This document shows, in pieces, positions 31,920 to 43,675 of a stretch of DNA of 64,000 nucleotides. This DNA is from Yamagishiella unicocca (lineage: Eukaryota; Chlorophyta; Chlorophyceae; Chlamydomonadales; Volvocaceae), in NCBI GenBank assembly GCA_003116995.1, contig BDSL01000039.1, forward strand, positions 794,769 through 858,768, given 5' to 3'. A program made the translations under genes and the position numbers. Numbering within the stretch: position 1 is the first letter of the stretch; every line of letters starts with the position of its first letter. The notes under the pieces are model-generated. The model was given only the letters and a program-made list of their open reading frames with translations, made no database searches and had not been told where the DNA came from.

Positions 31920-34887
31920 ATGTCTCTTACAGACAGCGACGATGATGTTGAGCCGGGTTCAAGCACGGATTCTTTGCTTAGAAGAATTGGTCGTCGACAA
32001 CTCGGCGATACTGCTGTTGGCCAACGGGGAAGAAAGGTGCGGAGGAGAGACACGCGAGGTAGTATATCGCCTTCACGATATCAAAGCAGCCATCTTGTGC
32101 CCCGTTCAGGACATATACTCCATTGACCCCAACAGCCTTGAGGCGCAACTCCTTGGAGCCGGCGTAACATCACCTTTCAATACGTGGCAATTTGAAGAGA
32201 CCCTTAGACAACAAGCATCCTCGGCCGTGGACCGGCGGCACCATGGTGCGCCAATTGCGCGTACATGCGCTTGGGTAACCGTCATATTGACACTCGCGCT
32301 GCCACATCCCCAAACCTTGTGTTATTATGATCTTCGCGGGTCTGCACACATGACGGGAGAGCCTGAGTCGGACGTGCCCATGTCGGGGTTACAGCAGCAG
32401 TTGGGGTGGCACCGAAGTGATCAGCACTGCCTGTCGCAAAGGCTCATTTTACCGCCCTTTCCAAATGGAGTTCTTTTGCCTTCTGCACGGAGAGCCAGGA
32501 AGTGGCCCACCGGGAATTCACACACCCACGAGGGTATCCACCGGTAGTCCTCACGCCGCCTGGGATCACCGGGAATTGAGCCCCATGGATCATCCCAGGT
32601 GGCGGAGGGCGGTGCAGGTGCTGATGCTGGCGCATCTCTTTGCGCCAGTCGCGGCCTTACAATGCGTGTCCTACCCCGAGCCACGTGCCGCCACGCACGC
32701 GCACACATTTCGCGGCTTTCGCATTAGACTTTTAGAGCGCACCCACACACCCTCCGCCCGCACCGCCGCACCGCACAGCACCGCTTGCCGGCCTCCCGCC
32801 ACCCCCGCTCCCGCCGATGCCGTGTCACAAAGTCCCGCTAACGGTGCGGCGCTGGCGTTCACTGACGCACTCCGCTGGCCCTCCCGGCAGAGATCGAGGC
32901 GTTCGAGCAGGCGCTCCACGGAGCACTGGCGGAGGTGCAGCGGGTGCGCGTCGGCGAGGAGGCCCGCCTGGCAGACCGGGTGCAGGACTCCACCCGCCGC
33001 TTCCACCAGCAGCTGGAGGCGCTGCAGCAGCAGTTCCTGACGGAGGTGGGTTCGGCGCATGCGGCAGCGACCGGTGCAGTTTGAGCCTGAAAGGTAGCGG
33101 CAGGACGGCAGTGCCGTCCCGGCTGACGACGCCGGGTCGCGTGCGGGTTGTTGCACACCGCTGAGCCGCGACGCTACACGGACTCGAACCGGGGACCGGG
33201 CGAGGGCAGCGCGGTCCGACGCGCGCGCGTGCGTGTGGAAAAGCAAACTCTGAGGGGGTGAGAGCGGGAGGCGGGGAGCGAGAGGCGGGGAGCGGGAGGC
33301 GGGGGGCGAGGGGCGGGGAGCGGGAGGGGTGAAGGCGCCTGAAGAGCACTGCGCAGGCTGCGGCCAGCTGACAAGGGGGATGCGGCGTTTGCGTGTTGTG
33401 CTCTTACGTGTCATGCTGTGTACCAACGGGCGACTCACACCCCTCGCTGGAGGGGGCGGGAGGCGGGAGGGAGGGAAGGGGGGACGGGAAGGGAGGAGCG
33501 TCCTTGTGCCCCGCGCGGATGCGCGAACCGAATGCTCGTACGCGCTGATGCCTGCCCGGGCCCTGAGCCGCTTCCGCTTCCTCTACCAGTCCCACCTCTG
33601 TCGCTTCCCCTGCCGATTTCCCCGCTTGCCCCGATGCCGTTTTTCGCGATGAGCGTTCTTCAGCGCGGCCCCTCCCAAACCACTCCCAAACCAGCTCCCA
33701 AACCAGCTCCCAAACCAGCTCCCAAACCAGCTCCCAAACCAGCTCCCAAGCCAACACACGCGCTGTGTCCCCGCGTGCTCTATGCCGTCGCCATGATGCC
33801 CTCGTCCCCAGGTGGAGAAGCTGAAGCGTCAGACGGTTTCGGAGCTCCACAAGCAGCGAGCCCAGAGTGAGGCCACCATCGCGGCCCGGGTGCGGGCGCT
33901 GCAGGGGGAGCTGCGCCACGAGCGACCCGCGGGTCTGTCGGGGCCACCGCCTCCACCGCGGCCGCGGGACAGCAGCCCGGGCCACGGCTTTGGCAGCGGG
34001 CGGCTGCACACCAGCACCCGCATGCGGTGGGTTGCCTTTGCGTCCCTCGTCCTTCCGACCCGCCCAAATAGGCGCTTGATAGAGAGGGGGCTGAGTACGC
34101 GCGGGGCACGTGCTTCGTGTGTTTCAATCTGATTGTTAAGGGCAGTGGGGCAAGGGGAGGTGAGGGGCTGCTGGGGCACGATGGGGCAAGGGGAGGTGAA
34201 GGGCTGCTGGGGTGCGGACCCACTCGGGGCTGCATGTGAGCCAGGCAGGGGGCCCGCTGAGATTGGGAGCGCTGCCAGACGGGAGCGGGTGGAGAAGGGG
34301 GGTATCAGCGGAGGCGCCCCCCATGATAAATAGGCGGGAGGTGGCGCTGAGACGGGGACGGTCCGGAGTCGTCGGATCGGAGCAGCGTGGGAACCCGCGT
34401 TTTTGTCATTTGTGACGAAGCAACCGAGAGTCTAATAGGAGATGCTGTACGGAAGGCATGGAAACATTGTCTGCTAGGGGGATAACGCACAGGATGAGGT
34501 GGAGGTGCGGGCGGTGACGGTGATCTCGGGTTCGCCGTCACCGCCGTCACCGCTCGGCGCCGCCGCCCTGGCATCGCTCCGGCGCCCTCAGCCCGCTCCC
34601 TCCCCTTACGTGCCGCGCCACGGATTTTTTCTGCACCACCACCACCACCGCCAACGCCATCAACCCCACCCATCTCGCCCCAACCCAGTTCTCCAGCATG
34701 CATCTCAAAATGTCTGTTCGAAACGGTTTTTTCGGGCATCCACGGGTCTTCCTCGAACCCATCTCGCCCCTCCGCCTGTCTCGGCAGGAGCGCCCCCGCC
34801 GCCCGGGCACTCAACGGCAGCCCGGCGGCGGCTGCCAGCCCCAACCCCCGGGGGGCCAACGCCAACGGGCGGGAGCCCCTCTGGTGA
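31920..34887 (+). CDS. Small coiled-coil protein, 4 exons, 202 aa
   Basis: Exons 31920-32058, 32891-33045, 33812-34026 and 34788-34887 join in phase (139+155+215+100 = 609 bases, 203 codons with stop). The N-terminus is acidic then basic (SDDDVEPGSS, then RRIGRRQ and KVRRRDTR). Residues ~47-140 form a heptad-like coiled coil, including EIEAFEQALHGALAEVQRVR and VEKLKRQTVSELHKQRAQSE. The tail is Pro/Ser/Ala-rich (GPPPPPRPRD) and ends NGREPLW. No membrane or signal segment is visible. The function is unknown; a cytoskeletal or basal-body role is only a guess. A dispersed repeat sits 29 bases before the last exon. The stop region is tandemly duplicated (34864-34912). The frames match at all three junctions. 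Confidence 0.75.
33668..33752. repeat. 12-bp tandem repeat CCAAACCAGCTC
   Basis: About six copies in intron 2 of the coiled-coil gene, about 60 bases before the exon 3 acceptor. Confidence 0.85.
34680..34765 (-). mobile_element. Dispersed intronic repeat, copy f (antisense)
   Basis: CCAGTTCTCCAGCATGCATC, then AAACGG, then GCATCCACGGGTCTTCCTCG is the reverse complement of copies a-e. It ends about 29 bases before the acceptor of the last exon of the coiled-coil gene, and may supply part of its pyrimidine tract. Confidence 0.75.
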
Positions 34888-34912
34888 CCACGGGCGGGAG
34901 ACCCTCTGGTGA
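34864..34912 (+). repeat. 25-bp duplication of the coiled-coil gene's last codons and stop
   Basis: ACGGGCGGGAGCCCCTCTGG-TGA is followed at once by ACGGGCGGGAGACCCTCTGG-TGA. The first copy encodes GREPLW-stop; the second would encode GRETLW-stop in a shifted frame. Confidence 0.85.
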
Positions 34913-35809
34913 CCACCGGCTCCGATAGCAGCTGGCTGGATCAGACAACGGGGGCGGGGAGGGCAGCTGCGTGCGGCGATAGTGGAATAATGACGATCGT
35001 GACGTAAGCGGGTGTTTCCTCTTGATGCCCAGCCCAGGAGGAAAAGATGTCCCTTCGTGATGTCCGGCCCAGGAGGAAAACATGGGCGGTGACACGTGGT
35101 CCCGTGTTGGTGTTGTGTGGTGACGCGCGAGTAGTTGGGTGGCAGGAAGAGCCGCGGAGAGCCGCCTGGGGGTGACCAGGCCCTGAGGGTGTGGTTGGTG
35201 GTTGTTTGGGGAGCAGGGGGAGAATGTTGGAGCAGAGATGCTCCTGCTGGGCCGACTATGGACAAGAGCTTCAGGCGCCCCTCGGCACGGTTGGTGCTTA
35301 TTGCGGTTGGGGGCTTGGCGGCGTTGTCGTCGGAAGGGGAGGTTGAAGCGGGAAAGAGTGTCAGCACGGCTCTGGGAAGGTGGGAAGGGATGTGTGTGTG
35401 TATGTCTATTTCTAAGCGGCGGCACCCCGAGAATACGGCTCCTGCGTGTCAGTCCGTCCTGGCGATCAACAATCAGTGGGGGTTGGGGTTAGGGTTGTTC
35501 GAATACGCGATGGAGGGCAGCAGGGGTGGAGCCGTGGAGGAGACGGACAACGGGGCGGTGGGGGGGGTGGCGGGGGGCAGCGAGGCGAAGGGCATTCGCC
35601 CAGTGAGGGGCCATCACCGCCGCATGGCACTGCTGCTCGAGAGGGAGGTGCCCAGGGGGCGCGAGGTGCCAGAGCCGCTCAGAAGGGTGGGGTGATGGAT
35701 GGAGGAGGTTGCAATTGTGGGGTTGAAACCGGGTGGGCACCATTTTGTGGTACCGAGGCACGCCAGTGCTGGTCTTGTGTACACCGCTCGCTCGCACAAC
35801 TGTTGTTGT

Positions 35810-35814
35810 TGTAA
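35810..35814 (+). terminator. TGTAA poly(A) signal, candidate for the coiled-coil gene
   Basis: First TGTAA in a suitable place downstream of the stop at 34887, giving a 3' UTR of about 920 bases. The 34888-35809 stretch contains no supported coding frame. Confidence 0.4.
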
Positions 35815-35830
35815 TTGTTACAGTGGGCTC

Positions 35831-38800
35831 CTGTTGTCGGTTGATGAAGCACGAGGATGACGCGGCGGCCAACTGCCAGCGCCCGCACTGAGTAGGGGGG
35901 TGCTCCCGCAAGCCGGGGGCCAAGTCCAAGGACGCCTAAGGATTGCCTGGAGTGGTCGCGGGGGAGTCCCTCGATGTCGACTTCCAGTTCGGCGCAATCG
36001 CTGTAACAAACCCACGTCGTCACATCCACCCGAGGCGCCACTCGGAGGCTTCGAAGCCATCCTGCAGTACGGCACTGTGCATCCCCTGCGCTCCGGAACC
36101 GCCCTCACCGACGCCCTCCACCGGCAGCCCCTCCACCCCCGCCCTTCTCGTCGCTGCCTCGGGGCGGACGACGGCTCCGAGACCTTGGTCGCCTGCTGGT
36201 TCCAACAGCTCGTCACGGTGATGGTGGTACCCCTTCTGTTCCTCCCTCGCCTCCTGTGCGTATCCAGGAGCCCCGTTCAAACTTCAAAGGCCTCAGGTCT
36301 CTCAGTGGACCCTCTCAGACAGGGCTCCGAAGGCCTCAGGCCTCTCGGTCAGCCCTCCCAGAGCCAACACCGGCTGCAACCCCATGTAACCTTCGCACCA
36401 AAAACCCCAAAATACCGCGGTGTCCTTGGCGCCCAAGTAAACCAAACCCCACATGGGCGTCCCACTGTAACAACTGCCACTACCTGGGCGCTTGTTTGGA
36501 GCAGCCAAGCGCCGAAATCAAGCTGCTGGCGGTGCGTGCACGATGAGCCCCGGTAGCGTGCCGCTTCTGCATCTCGCGCGCGCGCCGCAGATGACGAAGT
36601 GCTGCTGGCCATCACCAGCGCTTGCCCGCGCTGCGTAGTAGCAGGGCATTCGAAGCCAGCAAGCGCACCGCTTAGGACCAGTAAGATCGGACCGCGACCT
36701 GGGAACTCTACCTGGGAAGGACGTGGGTCGTGTCACCTCGAGCAGGCACCCGCCGGCCGTTCTCCGGCCAGGCGCGAGTTGCGACTGGTACGTAGGGGCC
36801 CAGCGATGTCGATAAAGTCGTCACTTATCGCACCGAGCGATACCCGGTGCGTCTCCAAATGCACGGAAGGTAACTGCTAGCCGCCTCGAGGCACGGCAAG
36901 TAAGACCGCAGGAAGCGAACGAGGAGAGAAATGGCCAACGGCGGGTGGCTGAGCGCGCAGCGCTGAGTCGCGCCGCCGATGTATAGCGGAAGTAAATTGA
37001 TGCTGTTCTTTGCGGTGAACCAACGAAGTTCCGTGACCTGGACGGCTATCGTTTCCTTTACCTAAGGTGCGCTTCGCTCGGGGTTCCATGGTTTCTTCAG
37101 ACGTCGTTAGATGATTTTTCCGTTTTCTGCGCTCGCCCGGGAGCTGTCAAGCAAGCCTGCACTGATTACCTGTGGGCTGCAGTCTACTGGGAGTTGCACG
37201 GCGGATCGGCTGCTGGATGGGATGCGGAAACCGGCAGCAGACCACGGCACCGAACGGCCCGCCGTCACACCCTTGCGCTGTTGGACTTCGCTCGACCTTC
37301 GTCGGCGACGCGTCTGGGGATGCAGACCTTTCTAATCCTACTATTTTGGGCTGCGCAACGCATTGTTTACTGTCAGTCCATCCTCACCAATCCTCAGTCC
37401 GTCACTCTAGGAGCTAGCCTTGGAAAGATGCATTATTAATATCTATCATCACCGTACGCTCTTCCGCCTCGGTGTTGTATTCCGGTACCAGTTAGGCCTG
37501 TCAGTCTCCCTTGCCTACTCACTGCTTACTTCCTCTTACTTATCCTTACTTCACTTAACCTTACTTACTCTTGCCGACCGGAGTCTTATCTGGCCGTAAC
37601 TAACTTAACTGCATCTTGCTTGTGGTTCGACGTTACTGAACGTCGACCCACGGGGCTTCGCACCTTTGCGTCGCCGTGACACTGGTCGCTGGTAGAAGTC
37701 TCCTTGACTTCCGTCTTACTTGTCTATCGGTTGATACCTAGCGGTCTTCGCCTGTCGCTGATTGTAGCGGGTTCGCCGGTCGTGCTGTACGACCGCCCGC
37801 CAGCGGAGCCCTTCGCTCTAGCTTGGCACTTCGCCCAACCGGTAGTTATCTCTACCACCCCTAAAGGACTGGTGGTACAATACTCGGATTAGATGTCCAG
37901 CGTCGCTAAAGCGCCTCAGATCACATGCCCTAATACTTCCCGCTGTCCCATCCATGTAGCTCTCCTGAACTCCTGACAATTGCTTGCAAGCCAATGGGCT
38001 GCTGCGCCTGTCCATCTCCGCGCCTGCCTGCTGGACGATGAGCCGGCACCTTGCCGGCCATTGAAAGGCAACCATGATTGCTGCTGGGAGGATTTACAAA
38101 ATAAATTCAGGTGTCTTGTGCGTTCATGGGGCGCGATCACCATACATGTACACCACCACGAGGAAAGCCGATCGACGGTGAACTGCTTGCTTGTCTGGTC
38201 AGTGTCGTCTCGTTCAGCAACTTAGTCGCCCGCCGCAAAATCTACCAGGTCCCTCCCCCGTGCAGTCCTCGGCACGTTACCGGCGGTTGCTTGCTGAGTT
38301 CCTGCCATGCCGCAGTGGCGGGTGTTCAGCCCGTTACTGCCGCTCCGCCTGCCCTCCTGGCCCTGCCTACCAGGCGCTACCAGGCCCTACCTTCAACGTG
38401 TGTGCCTGCCATGCCCCACAGCTGGCTTCGGATGTCACGGTGTGACACTATTCCCGGCCGTGCTGTTCGTGCTTTCCTGGCGGCGCCGAAACCATGCATG
38501 CATGACTAATGCCCGCGAATCGATCATGCCGGGTGCTGGGGCACGCATGACATGCCGCCATATAGACATACATGAGCTTACATATCCGGTCCACGCGGTT
38601 AGCCGTGCCCGAGCGCGTCGGACCTCGCTACCAACACGTAATCGCAGCCCCGCTGCAAATAACCCTATGATCGATTCATTCTTATCGACCAGCATCGACA
38701 CTTGTCGACCTCCGTCATCGCTTCCCAGCCAGCTCGGTGTATGTAGCGCAGCGTGCACCGCTGATGGATTCTGTTGCGCCAATATATCGGTTGGCTTGGG

Positions 38801-41045
38801 TGCGGTAAACCGTTTCTGTGGGCCGTGTCCTATGCATGGGTCGGCTACTGGCTTACGGAGAGCCAGGGATGGTGGACGAGCGAGTCGATATGCCCAGCAG
38901 CGCACTCTGTCACACTGTAACATCTCATCGTCATCAGCAGCCGACGTGCGTCTTCTCAGGCAGCTCGGCCGTCAGCGCAAGCGATCAAGCAGCAGCGAAC
39001 TTTCGATCGACAAGGGCAGTAGGGTCCAGCACATCACGTGCACCAGAGTGGATTTGTACGAGCGACTTGTGAGCGTCGAGGAGACTGGTGGCGTGTGCTC
39101 CAGAAGGCCCCCGCCGGCCAGCAGGAGCGACCGTCCGGAAGCTGGTCAGGGCGCTCGAGGCCCTTTTCCGTTTCTCCACAACCGGGTCGGGGGATTTTCA
39201 AGCACCGGGTGCACCATGATGCACGTATCGCGCGGCGAGCGAGCCCCCGCTGCTGGACAAATAGGTCCTGTAACATCTCGATTCAGCAGGTCGCGCTATC
39301 GATCTTAAAAAGTCGTCCAACATGGAGATATCCTTTTGCTAATGCCCTGCTAGGGCTGCGTTAACGCGGCATCCATCAGCTTCTACCACATGACGCACGA
39401 ATTATCTTCGCTGCTGAAGACGGCTGAAGCGCTCCTCACCCCGTCCCTGCGTCTGTCGCCAGTTTCCCGCATCCACAAGGCTTCGCACCAACACCGACAC
39501 CCACTGTAACGAGCTGAGCTGTTACACTTCGATTCGTTCTCTTAAGGTTTCAAGTTCCTGGTCCTACCTCGCACACGCGCACTCGTGTGCTCGCCTCGTC
39601 GTACGTACTCTCGTACGCTTGCGTTGCGACTAAGTCTTGTACCACAAACAGGGTTTTTTCAAACCCACCTAAAACGGACAGATTCGTCACACCCACACAG
39701 CCCGCCCACCCACGCACCCTAACTGAACCTCATCAGCTCACATCACATGGCCATGCATGCTACTTTTCTCGCTGTTGCACGAGCACTCCCGAGCTCCGCA
39801 AAAGTCAAAAAGTCACACGCACGCATGCGCCCTTCCGTACCCTTCCGCACCGCGCCCATCTTGAACCGTTCGGTGTTTCGGTGTCATGCGTCGGGTCGGT
39901 GGTTGGAGGCACGGCGCGCGCATACAAAACCCTAACGCGTTTATTTTGAAAGCATGTTCGCGAGTGAGTGAGTGCTACAAGCTGAGGCTTGTGCGGTCCC
40001 GACGAGCCACGAGGCTCATGAACCGTGGAAAAAACAGGATCGCAAGGAAGCAAGGACGGCTGAGATAACGAGAGGTTACAGTGCCATCAAGCCATGGGGC
40101 GCAAACATGACATTTGTGGGCAGTTGAATGCCTTCCTCCAGAGCAGTGGCTGGGCCTGGGTGATAAATCCGAGACAGGACAGCAGCACGCGCGATCGGCC
40201 TACGTATCCCAGCTTATCCAACAGGACGTGGGCTTCGAAGACGTCCGTACCACGCACATGGCTATACGCATCGTCGCGCTGTACGTTTGTCGACGCCCGC
40301 TCTTCAGCTGCAGGTCAGCCACGGGACCTGTCGGATTTCCTGGCGCGGTTTCCCAAAGAACGTTTCAAACGGGGTTCATCCTAAGCGAAGTTTAGAACGT
40401 GGCTTCGAAGAGCATATAGCACAGACATTGCACAACCCTAAAGGTCTATGGCTGCGCTTTGGCCATGGGCCAAGTGCAGCAGCAGCACAAGTTACGGAGC
40501 CCATTCACTCGGAAACGTTTCAAGGGGGTTGGACGCACGCCTGCAATAAGTGACTCATTAAGTTGGACTGCTCCTCTAGAATGAACGCAGTCATAGCTTA
40601 TTACCGTACTCTAGTTTCGGTCTGTCTTTCCTAGACTGGGACTGGTGGCTTCGTGTAAAGGATACCGGTAAGACCTCGGTCGGTGTGGCCTTTCTTAATA
40701 TTTGCTCGTAGTTCACCAGAACATAGTTCATTAAGAACAGTTGCTTAACCTGGCACTTGAAGTGCGGCTGGGACGAAGTAATTTTCGACGGGCTTTCGGT
40801 CCCTGACCTGTTGCAAGCAGACTTACTTATCAAGTTAAACCTTGCTTCCTGTATGTGACAGCATGTGAAGGCATGTGTGACATGATTGATTGATTACAAG
40901 CTCTTGGAGCTCGTAAGGCCCAGACGAGCATGTGTGACATGGACATATATATAACCAAAATCAGCAGTGAATCCTGTGATTGGCGGCAACATGTTGTATT
41001 GGCCTGTATTGGCCGGGGCAATAACCGGACTGAGGTTTATTACGT
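35831..41045. other. Gene-poor region, AT-richer from ~37 kb
   Basis: No complete gene was recognised. Bases ~36025-36214 (+) have a frame with strongly C/G third positions (GGFEAILQYGTVHPLRSG) that could be an isolated exon. A 333-codon plus-strand frame at 38307-39308 lacks codon bias and is not supported. From 37450 to 37650 the sequence is pyrimidine-rich and holds a hairpin (TTCGACGTT-ACTG-AACGTCGA). The stretch resembles old transposon and LTR material. Confidence 0.4.
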
Positions 41046-41680
41046 TGACAGGAAGGGCACAACAGACAGGACGGCTGCATACAGATTAGGATGCCGGCTG
41101 AGAGCGCCTGCAATGTTCAAAGAATCAGACACGTACTCCCAGTTGTAGTTGAAACGCGCCATATATTCAAGCCAGCGTGCCTGACGGCGGTTTAAGGACG
41201 GCACACCTTGCAGAAACGTAAGGGGTTAGTGATCAGTTTTCACGGTGAACGGTCTACCTTCAAGGTAGCAGCGCCATTCTTTCAGGGCATGCAGTACAGC
41301 CAGCAATTCCTGCTCCCCAGTAGTATAACGACCCTCAGCAGATGAGAATTTCTTACTGGTAAACGCCACAGGTCGGCCGTTTTGCAGCAGGACAGCACCC
41401 GAACCATGCAATGAAGCGTCAGATACAACTTCAACACGGAAGGGTTGTGAGTAATCAGGAAACATTAAGATAATGTCCTCACAAACAGCATGCTTCAGTC
41501 CGTCAAAAGCCTGTTGGCACTCAGCAGTCCAAGCAGCAGGCGACAGAAACGCTCCCTTACGCGTCAGATTGGTCAGAGGCGCAGCAACAATAGAGTACCG
41601 CGAGATAAACTTACGAAAGTGGTTAGTCAGCCCCAGGAACTTACGGAGTTCCACCAGAGTAGTCGGTACAGGGCTGCCCT
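41046..41680 (-). pseudogene. Ty3/gypsy-type reverse transcriptase-RNase H fragment
   Basis: The minus strand encodes the end of a reverse transcriptase thumb (ELRKFLGLTNHFRKFISRYS) followed by an RNase H domain. This has VEVVSDASLHGSGAVLLQ (catalytic Asp region), FTSKKFSSAEGRYTTGEQEL and YLEGRPFTVKTDH. The frame breaks with a stop right after TDH (41227-41229). Reading on in the same frame, the rest of RNase H is recognisable to about 41046. There, an expected late Asp is Gly in NIAGALSRHP. The upstream end is cut at about 41680, where catalytic reverse-transcriptase motifs are missing. This is a dead, truncated element related to algal gypsy/chromovirus elements. Confidence 0.88.
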
Positions 41681-41689
41681 ACCTACCTG

Positions 41690-42372
41690 GTCGGCCTGTG
41701 GCTGTCCCCGCTGGTGTTCGGTCGCTGGCCTTTCAGTGCGATTGATGAGCTCGGCCGCTTCATTCTGCCTTGCATGCCAACCTGGGGGCCACCGCCCGAT
41801 GTCATGTGCTCGCGTGCAGTAGACTACGCACGGTTGCTGATACTTGGGCCCGCCTGCGGGTTTTTGCTCACCTGGGTGTGCCGCGGATGGACGGGTGGGG
41901 TGCTGTCGGGGCAACCCACCCGTGCCTCCGTGTGTTTGCTTGGGGGTCGCTTGCGGTGTGCTGGCTGAACCCTGGCTGCCCCACCTCGGGGGGCCGAGCA
42001 GCGCCTGCCTTGAGCTCTTCGTGGGCCGCTTGTCCGCCTGCTGTCCGGTGCCTTCTGGTCCAGGGGCTGTCGGTTTCTTGGTTTCCCTCCCGGCGGTTCG
42101 ATCCGAATAGCTGTTTCTCTTGTCTGTGACCATGATGCGTGGAGGGCATGCATGCCTTGGGGCGTACGTTGTCTGCTTACCTGGTCCATTTTGCAGTTTC
42201 GTTCCCAGCCAGTTTTCTTGGCCTTGTTTTGTTGGGACTGCCCGTGGGGCCCAAGTTCCCTTTTGCTGGCCGGCTTTCCGGGTGCGTGGGGAGTTTTTGC
42301 GGGTGGACAGTGCCTTGGGCCGCCGGGGGTTATGTCGCCAGCCCGCGGGTCCGGGCCGGCTGATCCCGCCAT
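41690..42372 (-). pseudogene. Possible gag-like remnant of the same retroelement
   Basis: The minus strand stays open in overlapping frames rich in Pro, Gln, Arg and Gly, with a degenerate Cys/His cluster (CVVYCTRAHDIGRWPPGWH) that recalls a zinc knuckle. It lies where gag would lie upstream of the polymerase, but protease and the main reverse-transcriptase motifs are absent. That suggests an internal deletion joins gag to the thumb region. Confidence is low because the composition alone could keep frames open. Confidence 0.35.
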
Positions 42373-43675
42373 TTTTCCTGCGCTGCGCCTTGCTTGGGGT
42401 GCCTGGGTCGTCCTATTTGTCGGGGCCGTGACCCATGTTTTACCCTGTTTTTACCTGCTGCACCCTGAAACACCTGTGCCCTGTGCGGACACTGTAACCG
42501 TTTCGATATCTAGGGGTTCAGAAAGTGCGGGGTAGCGGGTAGGGAAGGGGTCGCGAGGGCACACGGCCGCATTGGCTGACGGTACAAGCCCGGATTCGAC
42601 GTGCTGTCAAATCGTGGCATCTATTTGTACTGTCAAATAATGGCTGCTATTTTGCCAGGTTGACGTCTCTGTGCATGTTGGGGCGTGTTCAGCCTCATGT
42701 GGTGAGGCCGCGGACACGGGCCCCTCTTCTTGTCCTGGGCTCGCCCGGGCTTGAGAATACAGTAACAATTTATTGAATTAATCAATTTCAGTTCATGATT
42801 TCATGGTTGCTTGTCGATATTACATGTTGAGGTCGCTGTATTCTTACCAACGCTGTGATCTACACGATAGCTTTTGCGTGACCGAACCGCGAAAGCATCC
42901 TTTGGAAGGGACGAAAAGCGTTAGCGAGCATGCATTATTAGCACAGCGTTGCTGCTGTGGGGGTTGACGACAGCGCAACGCGCATGCATACACCGTATTG
43001 CTGCGGAGTTGGGCTGGGCGTCACCGATAAACTTGACACGAAATCGTAATGTAGTGATAAGTCTTATATAACTAACAGGTGGGTTTGCAAAGGGCTCGCT
43101 GGACTTGAAAATTGTCAAATGGCTCTATGTATGGCTCGGTGCGACACTGGAGAACGGCAGCTGGGAACGGAACAGCTCAAGAGCAACACGGCTTGCGTGC
43201 AATTGCTGTCAGATAAGCAGTCATCCTTCTGCACATAACGCTATATTTTATAGCTGGTTACGTAATAACTCGCACTCAAGTTATTACCAAGTTACTACGT
43301 ACGTACAACTATTACCAGGTGTCACTCTGTTCGTGGTCTCCAATGGCAGCCAGGCGCCTACAATAAGTAGATCCTAGTTATACATTCCTGCTCAATGCGC
43401 CATAAATACACACTAGATTTGTATCGTTGCATTGCACCGTCACCCTACATATATCCCTTGGGCCGTAGGGACGGAGACGGTCGAGCGGAAGCGAAGAAGG
43501 GAAACTGTAACAAGTAAGGTGAGGGTTCGCATAACATACCCAATTTCATTTTGAAGTCAGTCATGCAGCCGGCCAGCTGATCGTATTATTTCGTAACTCG
43601 CCGACAGGATACATAAAGCGCCGCCCGCGCAGCTCAACTCAGGACTCGGACCCTTGTGCATTAAAGACAATAATC
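42373..43675. other. Non-coding stretch, no supported gene
   Basis: Includes an AT-rich segment (42760-42830, AATTTATTGAATTAATCAAT) and no biased reading frame. The right end (~43600-43675) should hold the promoter of the gene starting at 43676; GATACATAAAG at about 43608 is a weak TATA-like string. Confidence 0.4.

Noticed and set aside
33150..33215. tRNA-like T-loop (GTTCGAGTCC on the minus strand)
   Set aside because: No pairing T-stem, anticodon arm or acceptor stem could be drawn around it.
35135..35695. 186-codon plus-strand frame
   Set aside because: Lies in the probable 3' UTR of the coiled-coil gene and lacks codon bias or a domain.
38307..39308. 333-codon plus-strand frame
   Set aside because: No third-position bias, no recognised motif and no splice or start context; most likely chance.
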